A DNA stretch of 64,000 nt from Noviherbaspirillum saxi. GTDB taxonomy: Bacteria; Pseudomonadota; Gammaproteobacteria; Burkholderiales; Burkholderiaceae_D. Position numbers and translations under genes: made by a program. The DNA lies in the NCBI RefSeq assembly GCF_003591035.1, contig NZ_QYUO01000003.1, forward strand, positions 310,001-374,000, in the 5' to 3' direction. How positions within the stretch are numbered: the first letter of the stretch is position 1; each line of letters begins with the position of its first letter. This document shows, one piece after another, positions 52,935 through 61,618 of the stretch. The notes under the pieces were generated by a model. It saw only the letters and a program-made list of their open reading frames with translations, did no database searches and had not been told where the DNA came from.

Positions 52935-54038
52935 CTATGCTGTGCGGGCTACCTCGCGAATCACTGGCTCGCTAGCCTTCTTCAGTAAGGCCAGGATCGG
53001 CTCCACGCCCGTAGCCACGTCGCTGGCAATCACGCCATGTTCATCGATCAGGTAGCCAAGCGGCGTGGCAAACATCGCGTACAGCCTGGAAATCTCCCAC
53101 TGCTTTTGCAGCACGATAGGAAACTGCAAGCCATGCTCCTTGGCCTTGGCCAGATTCGCTTCCTTGTCGCCGCGACTGACCATCAGAATCTGCACCGCCG
53201 ATTTCGGCGACCACACCTCTTTCAACCGCGCCGACAACTGCTGGCACGGCCCGCATCCGGGATCGGAAAAGATCAGCAGCACCTTGCGGCCTCGGAACTC
53301 ATCCAGCGCCAGTTCGCCGCCATCGAGCTGGGGTAGCCGGAACCTTGGTGCCGGTGTGCCAGCCGACAAGCCATCGCGCTTGATCTTGCTATGGGTAAGC
53401 TCGTGTCCGACCTTGGGCGCAGCCTTGCCGGCATGCGTTTGCCCAGCGTGTGACTGCGCCGCCAACTCCAGCAACGCCGCAGCGCCCGTCGCCATGTCGC
53501 TGGCGATGTTGCTCTGTTCATCGATGAGGTAACCGATGGGCGTGCCGGAGACGCGGTATTGCGACGCGACTTCCATCTGCTGTTGCAGCAGCACCGGGCA
53601 GCGGATGCTATGTTCCTCGACCATCCTGCGGTTGTCTTCTGCACTGCCGGTACTCACCAGCAAAGGCATGGGCTTGCTGTTGTCGTCCAATGGCATGGCG
53701 GCAATATCCAGAGCCATCTGTCGGCAAAAGCCGCAACCGGGATTGAAGAAGATCAATAGCAAGTGGCGGCCACGCCATGTCGACAGGCTGTGCTGCTGAC
53801 CGGAGAGGTCTGGCAATGTCAAGGCAGGGGCCGGTGTACCGATCGGCAGACCAGCAGGCATGGAGGGCGCGGCTTGTGGAGCAGCGATTGCTGGCGCGGG
53901 CCGGTTTTTCAGTTCGGCCAGTTGCTGCTCCAGCGATTCCAGGTGCAGCAGGATGCGGCCATTTTGCTTGACCAACAGGTACCCGATCCAGCAGCCAATG
54001 CCGACGATGGCCCACGCCAGAACAACGAGCACCTCCAT
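52935..54038 (-). CDS. Membrane-anchored tandem TlpA/MauD-like redoxin
   Basis: This 367-residue protein has one N-terminal membrane anchor (VVLAWAIVGIGCWIGYLLV), a short coiled-coil-like segment and two thioredoxin-fold redoxin domains in tandem. Their active sites are Cys102-Gly-Phe-Cys105 and Cys262-Gly-Pro-Cys265, each with a cis-Pro loop (SGTPIGYLID, FATPLGYLID). The N-terminal part recalls MauD, which helps fold the disulfide-rich small subunit of methylamine dehydrogenase. The duplication within one chain is unusual. ATG 54038 has AAGG upstream. It lies 53 bases before the 36-cysteine Tat protein, its likely client, so periplasmic disulfide exchange is inferred. Confidence 0.87.
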   Translation of the reverse strand: MEVLVVLAWAIVGIGCWIGYLLVKQNGRILLHLESLEQQLAELKNRPAPAIAAPQAAPSMPAGLPIGTPAPALTLPDLSGQQHSLSTWRGRHLLLIFFNPGCGFCRQMALDIAAMPLDDNSKPMPLLVSTGSAEDNRRMVEEHSIRCPVLLQQQMEVASQYRVSGTPIGYLIDEQSNIASDMATGAAALLELAAQSHAGQTHAGKAAPKVGHELTHSKIKRDGLSAGTPAPRFRLPQLDGGELALDEFRGRKVLLIFSDPGCGPCQQLSARLKEVWSPKSAVQILMVSRGDKEANLAKAKEHGLQFPIVLQKQWEISRLYAMFATPLGYLIDEHGVIASDVATGVEPILALLKKASEPVIREVARTA

Positions 54039-54275
54039 GGTGCACCTTCTTTCCCACTGGCTTCTTCGTGCCGGGGAGCCCGCAGTTGCTTTCCATCGGC
54101 TTCTGGCGGCTGGCCGAAGAAGCTGCCCATAACAGTCTATGAGCGTGATCACGCGAAACAAGAGAAGCGCAATGTATTTGTCTGCTAAATGAAAGCTTGG
54201 TTGAGCTTCCTCAAAGTTGGAAATACCGAAGTTTGCTGTAAAAGGACCCTTTTTCTGTGTTGAGTCATAGCGCAG

Positions 54276-56327
54276 TCACGCCTCATCCGGCACCTCTTTA
54301 TGCTGGCTGGCCATGCGCTGCTGCATGCCAGGCGGTACAGGGTCGTAGTGACTGAAGCTGACGGTATAACTGCCGCGTCCGGCGGTACTGGAATGCAGCT
54401 GCGACTGGTAACCGTTGAGTTCGGACAGCGGAATCTGGCCGCTGACGATCGTCGCGTCGCCATGGCCCTTGCGCATGCCACTGATCTGTCCGCGCCGCGC
54501 CGACAAATCGGATGTCACGTCGCCCATCTTTTCTTCCGGCACCGATACTTCGATGTTCACGATCGGTTCCAGTAGCAATGGACGCGCCTTCAGCACCGCA
54601 TCCCGAAAAGCCTTGCGCCCGGCCACCATGAAAGCGATGTCTTTCGAATCGACGGGGTGACTCTTTCCATCGTGCACCGTGACCCGTACATCCTGCATCG
54701 GAAAGCCCGCAACCGGTCCGCTTTCCATCGCCTGCAGCACGCCTTTTTCAACGGCAGGAAGAAATTGGCGGGGGATCACGCCCCCCTTGACCGCATCGAC
54801 AAACTCGAAACCCGCGCTACGCGGCAGGGATTCAACTTTCAGAAACACTTCTCCGAATTGCCCGGCGCCGCCGCTTTGTTTTTTGTGGCGGTAATGTCCC
54901 TCGCCGCCCGCGGCAATCGTCTCGCGATAGGCGATCTTGGGCGGATGGGTGTCGACTTCGGTCTTGTAAATTTCGGTCAGACGATCAAGCACGCTGCGCA
55001 AATGGAGTTCGCCCAAACCGGACATGACAGTTTCGCCGGTGCTCATCAACCTGTCCACACGCAGGCACGGATCTTCGGCGCACAGCTTTTGCAGAATGTC
55101 CCACAGGCGCTGCTCGTCGCCGCGCTTGCACGCCTCGATGGACAAGCCATAGATGGGCTGAGGAAGAGGAGGCGGTTCAAGATGGATGTGTGCATCCTCT
55201 GCGGCATCATGCAATATGGAATCGTAGGAGATATCCTCGATTCTGGTTACCGCGCAGATATCACCCGGCACGCCTTCCGCGATTTCAATCTGTTCCTTGC
55301 CTTGCAAGCGATAAAGATGGGCAACACGAAAGGGTTTGCGGATATCGCCGATATAGAGCGTGCCGTCGCGCCGGACCGTTCCTTGATGGATGCGGAATAC
55401 ACTCAGTTTGCCGACATACGGGTCCATTACGGTCTTGAACACATGCGCCAGGACATGGCGCGCCGGATCTTGCACTGCCTTGATGGTCGTATGCTTGTGC
55501 GCCGCATCGGGTTCTTCCTGGTAGAAGAGCGGCGGATTGCCTTCCGTCGGGTTTGGCATCAGCCTGATGAAGATATCGAGCAATTGCGCAATGCCTGCGC
55601 CGTTGCGTGCGGAGACAAAGCAGATCGGGATCAGGTGCCCTTCCCGCAAGGCTTGTTCAAAAGGGGCATGCAGTACCTCCGGCGCAATGTCGCCCTGTTC
55701 GAGATAAGTCTCCATGAATGCGGGATCGACCTCCACTACCTGGTCGATCAGGGCCCTATGCACCAATGCCACACTGGAAAAGTCGGCGTCGCCATCCGGA
55801 TTAAAGAAGCAGTCGATCACCTCGCTGCCACCAGCGGCCGGCAAATTGATCGGGAGACATTCCTTGCCGAACACTTCCTGAATACCTTTGACCAGCCCCG
55901 GCAAGTCGATATCAGGCGCATCGATCTTGTTGACGATGATCAACCTGCACATTGCGCGTTCCCGAGCCAGCTCCATCATGCGCAGGGTAATCATTTCGAT
56001 GCCGTTTTGGGCGTCGATGACCACTGCCGCAGTATCGGCGGCAGGCAGCGCGCTGATCGCCTGTCCGATGAAATCCGGATAGCCCGGCGTATCCGCCAGA
56101 TAAATGCGCGTATCGCGATGATCGATATGGAGCAGGGAAGAGTACAGTGAATGCTGGTATGTGCGCTCGAGCGGGTCGTAATCGGACACGGTGCTTCCAC
56201 GTTCCACGCTTCCCTGAGAGGCAATCATTCCTGATGCATGCAGCAATGCTTCCGACAGTGCCGTCTTGCCACTGCCACTATGCCCGACCAGGGCAATATT
56301 ACGTATTTCTTCTGTGCGGTAAGGCAT
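54276..56327 (-). CDS. EF-G-family translational GTPase (FusA paralogue)
   Basis: This 683-residue GTPase of the EF-G family has the G1 loop GHSGSGKT, the DTPG and NKID motifs, then domains II-V (GTLYIGD, HLRSVLDRLTE, RQFLPAVEKGVLQAM, VDSKDIAFMVAGRKAF, LLEPIVNIEVSVPEEKMGDV). The switch I region (QGSVERGSTVSDYDPLERTYQHS) differs from canonical FusA but follows the EF-G2-type pattern. It is not near the str operon (rpsL, rpsG, tufA), so it is a second EF-G-type factor whose role (ribosome rescue, tetracycline or fusidane tolerance, growth-state) is not established. ATG 56327 has GGAGG upstream. Confidence 0.88.
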   Translation of the reverse strand: MPYRTEEIRNIALVGHSGSGKTALSEALLHASGMIASQGSVERGSTVSDYDPLERTYQHSLYSSLLHIDHRDTRIYLADTPGYPDFIGQAISALPAADTAAVVIDAQNGIEMITLRMMELARERAMCRLIIVNKIDAPDIDLPGLVKGIQEVFGKECLPINLPAAGGSEVIDCFFNPDGDADFSSVALVHRALIDQVVEVDPAFMETYLEQGDIAPEVLHAPFEQALREGHLIPICFVSARNGAGIAQLLDIFIRLMPNPTEGNPPLFYQEEPDAAHKHTTIKAVQDPARHVLAHVFKTVMDPYVGKLSVFRIHQGTVRRDGTLYIGDIRKPFRVAHLYRLQGKEQIEIAEGVPGDICAVTRIEDISYDSILHDAAEDAHIHLEPPPLPQPIYGLSIEACKRGDEQRLWDILQKLCAEDPCLRVDRLMSTGETVMSGLGELHLRSVLDRLTEIYKTEVDTHPPKIAYRETIAAGGEGHYRHKKQSGGAGQFGEVFLKVESLPRSAGFEFVDAVKGGVIPRQFLPAVEKGVLQAMESGPVAGFPMQDVRVTVHDGKSHPVDSKDIAFMVAGRKAFRDAVLKARPLLLEPIVNIEVSVPEEKMGDVTSDLSARRGQISGMRKGHGDATIVSGQIPLSELNGYQSQLHSSTAGRGSYTVSFSHYDPVPPGMQQRMASQHKEVPDEA

Positions 56328-56687
56328 AAGCAGAATCCTCCTGTGAATGACTTTCGTGCCGCTGAACCGGACTTCATCTATTATGGTTCGGGAATCGGGA
56401 ACGGCAAAGGAGAAAACCGACGCCAATGCTGTAGCGAAAAACCTTAAAAAGCGAAATTGCCCTATGCGGCTCAGCCAAAATTAAACGAGGAAAATGTGCC
56501 AGAGCAAAATTCTGTCGTAGGCCGCCAAGAGTTAGCAACTGGCGATCGCTGGTTAGGGCAATTGACCTACAGCAAGGATATCGAGGCAGAAGAATGAAGG
56601 GCTAACCATTTGGTGGACTCTTCTCTTTTTCGGAAGGACAGCGTTGATAGTAAGTAGCCGCGGTGGCCGCTTACTGGTGCTTACAGG
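56328..56687. other. Region between EF-G paralogue and AraC gene
   Basis: Both flanking genes are on the minus strand; the left part should carry the EF-G promoter. Apart from the small possible gene at 56496-56597 nothing is recognised. The sequence at about 56440-56530 is more AT-rich than its surroundings. Confidence 0.35.
56496..56597 (+). CDS. Possible 33-residue small protein (GTG start)
   Basis: A GTG at 56496 preceded by GAGG at a good distance opens a 33-residue frame (PEQNSVVGRQELATGDRWLG then QLTYSKDIEAEE, stop TGA). The residue composition resembles real protein rather than random translation. It could also be the N-terminal remnant of a lost gene. No family is recognised. Confidence 0.28.
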   Translation: MPEQNSVVGRQELATGDRWLGQLTYSKDIEAEE

Positions 56688-57704
56688 TCAACGCGCTGCA
56701 TGGCAGCTACGGTACACAGAGGGGGAAGTTCCCTCCCAGCGCTTGAATGCTCGCCGGAAGTTGGCCAGATCGGAATAACCTAATAAGTAGGCAATTTCTT
56801 GTATAGTCAGATGGTCCGATTTCAAATGCCCGACTGCTATCGTATGCCGTACCTCTTCAAGAATGTCTTTGAAGGACGTGCCCTCCTCTAACAGACGGCG
56901 ATGCAAGGTGCGCGGCGTCAAATGGAACAAACGGGCGACAACGCTGAGCGAAGGGAAACCGTTCTTTTTTTCCAGCATGACTCTCTGCACCTTCGCACCC
57001 AACGTATCGTTCTTCGCCAACTTGTCGAGCTCTCGCTGACAGATAGATGCTGCCTCTTTGAACGTCGTCGAATCAGCCATTTTCAGCGGCAAGTCAACCA
57101 TCTCCAATGGCACCGAGAAACCGGTCCAGGGCTGGCTGAAGCGCACATCGGATTTGAAAACATCTGCCGCCAATGCAGCATAACTGGTTCTCTCGAACGG
57201 GAATGCCACCTCGCTAACCCGGCACGCCCCCATGGTCACGTAATCCAGCACGTTTTTAATAGTGAGCACCACGGCTTCAAGTACAGGGCGACGGATATCC
57301 CCCAAGGGATGTGGCTCCTCGAATTTAACCCGAAATTGCGTACCGTCGACCTCGTGGCAAATAGAGACTAGCGGCGTACGCACAGCGACATAACGCTCAA
57401 ACAATTCGACTGTTTGACGTACCGTACCGCTGCTGATGGCCGCATAGCCGAGAATGCCGTGCGCATTCACCAGAAGCCGTTCTCCCACCAGCAGCCCGAA
57501 TGCCGGTTCCTGCGTCATTGCCATGGCATCTAATATCAGCTTCCGGAAAGTCGCGTAAGGAAGGCGCAACTGCGCATCATCCAGTTGCGTTTCACGGACT
57601 TGATTCCCTTCCAGCCAGCGCTGCATATCACCGCCCATATCTCGGATCTGATCTGCAACTTGGCGCAAGTAGTACACCGGCACTGTGAAATCCGAGTTGT
57701 GCAT
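56688..57704 (-). CDS. AraC-family regulator with Arabinose-binding-like (OruR-type) N-domain
   Basis: This regulator of about 338 residues has an N-terminal ligand domain of the AraC-binding type seen in OruR (VYYLRQVADQIRDMGGDMQRWL, FGLLVGERLLVNAHGILGYAAISSGTVRQTVELFERYVAVRTPLV). The C-terminal helix-turn-helix pair reads PSLSVVARLFHLTPRTLHRRLLEEG ... LTIQEIAYLLGYSDLANFRRAFKRWEGTSPSVYR. It is divergent from the hydroxylase fusion and very probably activates that operon; XylS of the TOL pathway is a functional parallel. The start at ATG 57704 is my best choice, without a clear ribosome site; the frame is open to 57833. Confidence 0.88.
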   Translation of the reverse strand: MHNSDFTVPVYYLRQVADQIRDMGGDMQRWLEGNQVRETQLDDAQLRLPYATFRKLILDAMAMTQEPAFGLLVGERLLVNAHGILGYAAISSGTVRQTVELFERYVAVRTPLVSICHEVDGTQFRVKFEEPHPLGDIRRPVLEAVVLTIKNVLDYVTMGACRVSEVAFPFERTSYAALAADVFKSDVRFSQPWTGFSVPLEMVDLPLKMADSTTFKEAASICQRELDKLAKNDTLGAKVQRVMLEKKNGFPSLSVVARLFHLTPRTLHRRLLEEGTSFKDILEEVRHTIAVGHLKSDHLTIQEIAYLLGYSDLANFRRAFKRWEGTSPSVYRSCHAAR

Positions 57705-57757
57705 TTGATATTTGTACGCTGTTGCTTGCAATAAGGAATCATGAGTGGCGCGCTGAT

Positions 57758-57784
57758 TGTCAATAAATGACCCATGAATGTCAA
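57758..57784 (+). promoter_or_regulatory. Candidate AraC-type operator upstream of the hydroxylase
   Basis: TGTCAA occurs at 57758-57763 and 57779-57784, a direct repeat spaced 21 bases, which is two helical turns and the usual geometry for AraC-family half sites. It lies about 90 bases before the hydroxylase start. The match is short and could be chance. Confidence 0.35.
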
Positions 57785-57873
57785 CTGCGGCTCTGTTTGA
57801 GATTTGATCCGCTCTGCAAACTCGAGCTCTCACAAAAAAACAAAAATTTCATCTATTCGATACAGGAGATCAT

Positions 57874-60123
57874 ATGTTGGCACTTCTCTCTCGTAGAAAG
57901 GCGACAACCGCACATATCAACCTGCGGCCAGTCACAGTCAACCCAAAGGAGACCTTGTTGCAGGCGGCGCTACGCGAAGGAATTCCCTTTCCTAATAGTT
58001 GCCGTGTAGGAGGATGTGCCACCTGCAAATGCAAGCTTGTCCGCGGCAAGGTCAAGGAACTGACCGAGTCGGGCTATATCCTTTCCGATGAAGAAGTCAG
58101 GGAGGGCTATATCCTGGCATGCCAAAGCGTGCCGCAAACTGATGTCAGCATCGATGTTGAGCTTCTTCGTCCCGCGTCGCATCGCAAGACGAGCGGACGT
58201 GTCATTGGTCAGGAAAAGCTGACGCACGATATTACCCGCCTGCGTGTGCAACTGGACGCTCCCCTTCAATACAGGGCAGGTCAATTTGCCGATATTGGTA
58301 TTGCCTCTTTGCCTGGCATCAGCCGAAGTTACTCTTTTGCCGCCCCCACTCGCTCCGACGGTCAGGTCAGCTTTTTTGTCCGCAAGGTCGCGGGAGGTGA
58401 GTTTTCTTCCCTGATTAACGACAGTAAGGTTATCGGCCAGTCCGTGCTTCTGGATGGTCCTTCGGGAGATTTTTGGTTACGTCCTGGGGAAGCCCCGTTA
58501 TTGCTGGTGGCGGGGGGAAGCGGCCTCGCGCCAGTGCTGGCATTGCTTCAGGAGGCGGCAGCGAACGGCGTATCGCGATCCGTCATTTTGCTTTTTGGCG
58601 CACGCGAGGAAAAGGACCTTTACGCGCTCGAGGAAATCAATCGCATCGCAAGTCAATGGCGGGGGACGTTTCGGTTTGTTCCAGTGCTTTCCGATACTCC
58701 TGCAGAGTCGACGTGGGCAGGCGAACGCGGCCTGGTTGTCGACAAGATTCCAGAGTTGCTGGAAGCCGGTTCTCATGCATACCTCTGCGGTCCGCCGCCC
58801 ATGATCGATCGCGGCATTGCGCTGCTTGAAGAACACGGCATCGCACGCGAGCACATTCATGCGGATCGTTTTCTCACTCGGCACGATGCCCCCGCCGCTG
58901 TAGCAAAGGTAGCAAAGGCTTCTTCCGCGCGAGTCCTTCAACACGCTTCTACGAGTGCAGGCGTACTGCATTACCTGAAGTACTTCCTGTTCCATGCCAT
59001 TGGACTGATCGCACTGGCAGCGACACTCGCAGGCGGGTCTTTTATTACCGCAGGGCTGGCGGCCATCCTTGCGATTTATCTGCTGGGAGACGCGGTGCTC
59101 GGTGATGACACCTCCACGCCGCAGTTCCGGCACCCTGGCATCTTGACCGCGCAACTATGGCTGGCCTTGCCGCTGCTGGCATTGATCGTTTTTGCGGCGG
59201 TATGGCACGTCAGTCCAGGCGATCCATTCGGCTTTGGGAACTGGATTGCGCATCTCACCGGCTATGACGTCATTGCCGCTCGCGACGCAACGTCTTTTGG
59301 CGCGCACGTGTCCTTGACCTTCCTTACAGGGCTGATGATCGGAATGGTCGGCACCATACCCGCACACGAATTGACACACCGCACCTGGGATCCCGTGTCG
59401 ATGTTGATTGGGCGCTGCTTGTTGGCATTCAGCTTTGACACCGTCTTCTCCATCGAGCATGTGTATGGCCACCACCGTTACGTCTCTACCGAGGAAGATC
59501 CTGCGACTGCCCCGCGCGGACGAAACGTGTACCACCATGTCGTCGCCTCTACCGTCAAGGGCAATATCAGTGCGTGGAACATTGAACAAAAGCGTCTGGC
59601 GCGTAAAGGCTTGCGATTGTTCTCCTGGCGTAATGCGGTCATCAGAGGGCACCTGATGAGCCTGCTGCTGGTCGTCGCTGCCTGGGCAGCCGGCGGATGG
59701 CAGGCAGCGGTGTACTTTACGCTGTTCGGCCTGTGGGGAAAAAGCCTTCTGGAGATCGTGAACTATATGGAACACTATGGAATGGTGCGTAACCCGCAAG
59801 TGCCCGTGCAGCCGCGCCACTCCTGGAACACGAACAAACGCATCAGCTCCTGGACCATGTTCAACCTGACGCGGCATTCCCATCACCACGCGCAAGGCGA
59901 GGTTCCCTATCAGGATCTCAAGCCGTTTCCCGACGCGCCAATAATGATCGGCGGTTACCTGACAACCATCGTCGTCGCGATGATTCCACCGCTCTGGCAC
60001 AAGTTGATGACGCCGAAAGTACTCGCCTGGGACCGCGACTTTGCCAACGCCGAAGAGCGCCAGTTGGTCGCCCGTGCCAATGCCCGAAGCGACATCCCGG
60101 CCTTTCAGCGGGTAATCAAATGA
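57874..60123 (+). CDS. Ferredoxin-reductase-AlkB/XylM fusion: single-chain diiron membrane hydroxylase
   Basis: This 749-residue protein joins three modules. Residues about 12-95 are a plant-type [2Fe-2S] ferredoxin (Cys43, Cys48, Cys51, Cys83). Residues about 105-340 are an FNR-type reductase with FAD motif RSYS, the NAD segment GGSGLAPVLALL and CGPPPMID. From about 360 an AlkB/XylM hydroxylase with membrane helices follows, with histidine boxes H498-ELTH, E528-HVYGHH and R-H668-SHHHA plus NYMEHYG at 630-636. The first two modules have the layout of XylA, the reductase of xylene monooxygenase; the third corresponds to XylM/AlkB. It would hydroxylate alkyl or methyl groups with NADH and O2. 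AGGAG precedes the ATG. The substrate is not determined. Confidence 0.92.
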   Translation: MLALLSRRKATTAHINLRPVTVNPKETLLQAALREGIPFPNSCRVGGCATCKCKLVRGKVKELTESGYILSDEEVREGYILACQSVPQTDVSIDVELLRPASHRKTSGRVIGQEKLTHDITRLRVQLDAPLQYRAGQFADIGIASLPGISRSYSFAAPTRSDGQVSFFVRKVAGGEFSSLINDSKVIGQSVLLDGPSGDFWLRPGEAPLLLVAGGSGLAPVLALLQEAAANGVSRSVILLFGAREEKDLYALEEINRIASQWRGTFRFVPVLSDTPAESTWAGERGLVVDKIPELLEAGSHAYLCGPPPMIDRGIALLEEHGIAREHIHADRFLTRHDAPAAVAKVAKASSARVLQHASTSAGVLHYLKYFLFHAIGLIALAATLAGGSFITAGLAAILAIYLLGDAVLGDDTSTPQFRHPGILTAQLWLALPLLALIVFAAVWHVSPGDPFGFGNWIAHLTGYDVIAARDATSFGAHVSLTFLTGLMIGMVGTIPAHELTHRTWDPVSMLIGRCLLAFSFDTVFSIEHVYGHHRYVSTEEDPATAPRGRNVYHHVVASTVKGNISAWNIEQKRLARKGLRLFSWRNAVIRGHLMSLLLVVAAWAAGGWQAAVYFTLFGLWGKSLLEIVNYMEHYGMVRNPQVPVQPRHSWNTNKRISSWTMFNLTRHSHHHAQGEVPYQDLKPFPDAPIMIGGYLTTIVVAMIPPLWHKLMTPKVLAWDRDFANAEERQLVARANARSDIPAFQRVIK

Positions 60124-61550
60124 CGAACATGTTTCGTATGCGAGAAGACAGGGCACAGGAGGAGTTGACTGACGCACTGACCAGGCAGCGCGACGCCCAG
60201 CGACAAGAGCCGCTGCCGACGTGGGAGGTAAGAGCCGATCGCCTTCGCCGTCTTCGTGCATTGGTCAAGGAAAGCCGTGCAAGCATTGCCGCAGCCATTC
60301 ATCGTGACTTCTCCCATCGGCCGCAGGCCGAAACCGATCTGCTGGAGATATTCCCGTCGATAGGCGGCATCGACCACGCGCTGCGCCACGGGAAGAAATG
60401 GATGAAGCCGCGCCGGCGTCAAACCGGTTTGTGGTTCAAGCCTGCACGGTCGGTACTGCTCCCCCAGCCATTGGGTGTGATCGGCATCATCGTTCCATGG
60501 AACTATCCGTTGTTCCTGGCCGTGGGGCCGCTAACATGTGCGCTGGCAGCGGGAAATCGGGCGATGGTGAAACTGTCCGAGCTAACGCCTGAATTCGCCG
60601 CGCTTTTTGCGGAGCTTATCCGCGCACATTTTGATCCGGCCGAAGCTACCGTCCTCAATGGCGATGCGGATGTCGCACGCGCCTTCAGCAGCCTGCCGTT
60701 TGATCACCTGCTGTTTACTGGTTCAACCCGCATCGGACGAGACGTAATGCGTGCGGCCAGTGCGAACTTGACGCCAGTTACGCTGGAGCTCGGTGGGAAA
60801 TCCCCGGCTGTCATCGGCACCAACGCTGATTTCGATGCAGCTGTAACGTCCATTTTGCGTGGCAAGCTGTTCAATGCGGGACAGACCTGTATCGCGCCTG
60901 ACTATGTGCTGCTGCCCAAAGGTAAAGAAGCAAGATTCATTGAAACCGCGCGAAGAGTCTTTGACAAGCTGTATCCGCCCAGCCGGCAATTCCAGGACTA
61001 CGCGAGCATCATTACCGAGCGGCACCGCAATCGTCTGTTGTCGCTTATCGATGACGCCGCTCAAGCCGGCGCTACGGTTCATCCGCTGGCGGCAAGCAGC
61101 GAACCTCCGAGCGGGCGCTGCTTGCCTCCGGTGCTGATAACGGGCGTCGCCGACAACATGGCAGTCATGCAGGAAGAAATCTTTGGGCCGATTCTGCCGG
61201 TATTGAGTTATGCCTCGCTCGATGAAGCAGTCCATTACATCAACACACGGCCGCGCCCGCTGGCGCTCTACATGTTCGATCGCGATCGCGGCAGCATTGA
61301 TCGCATGATCACGCAGACCGTAGCCGGCGGCGTAACGGTCAACGATACGTTGCTGCACATTGCACAGGACGACCTTCCGTTTGGTGGAGCCGGCGACAGC
61401 GGCATGGGGGCATACCATGGAAAGGACGGCTTCGACACGTTTTCAAAACTCAAGCCGGTCGTCTACCAATCGCGCCTGAACGGCATGTGGCTGATCCAGC
61501 CCCCATATGGCAAGCGCTTCAAGCAGATGATGCGACTGATGCTCCCATAA
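60120..61550 (+). CDS. Aldehyde dehydrogenase of the coniferyl/fatty-aldehyde type
   Basis: This 476-residue aldehyde dehydrogenase has VIGIIVPWNYPLFLAVGPL, FTGSTRIGRDVMRAAS, Glu223 in LELGGKSP and catalytic Cys257 in GQTCIAPDY, with EEIFGPILPV. The form, with an N-terminal segment DRLRRLRALVKESRASIAAAI and a basic, hydrophobic C-terminus, matches the coniferyl-aldehyde/fatty-aldehyde (class 3) group, which is often membrane-associated. Its ATG overlaps the stop of the hydroxylase gene (ATGA), so the two are coupled. It would oxidise the aldehyde made from the hydroxylated product to a carboxylic acid. Confidence 0.93.
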   Translation: MTNMFRMREDRAQEELTDALTRQRDAQRQEPLPTWEVRADRLRRLRALVKESRASIAAAIHRDFSHRPQAETDLLEIFPSIGGIDHALRHGKKWMKPRRRQTGLWFKPARSVLLPQPLGVIGIIVPWNYPLFLAVGPLTCALAAGNRAMVKLSELTPEFAALFAELIRAHFDPAEATVLNGDADVARAFSSLPFDHLLFTGSTRIGRDVMRAASANLTPVTLELGGKSPAVIGTNADFDAAVTSILRGKLFNAGQTCIAPDYVLLPKGKEARFIETARRVFDKLYPPSRQFQDYASIITERHRNRLLSLIDDAAQAGATVHPLAASSEPPSGRCLPPVLITGVADNMAVMQEEIFGPILPVLSYASLDEAVHYINTRPRPLALYMFDRDRGSIDRMITQTVAGGVTVNDTLLHIAQDDLPFGGAGDSGMGAYHGKDGFDTFSKLKPVVYQSRLNGMWLIQPPYGKRFKQMMRLMLP

Positions 61551-61618
61551 CCCGCCGACGCATGCCAACAAGACCGGCTGATAAAAAGACCGGAAATCCG
61601 AAAAACATAAGGAGACAT

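Noticed and set aside
54657..56150. Long + strand frame (497 codons) opposite the EF-G paralogue
   Set aside because: It is the complement of conserved GTPase domains; no ribosome site or family match.
57884..57905. Sigma-54 promoter (TGGCAC core near the hydroxylase start)
   Set aside because: It lies inside the coding region and the -12 TTGC element is missing.
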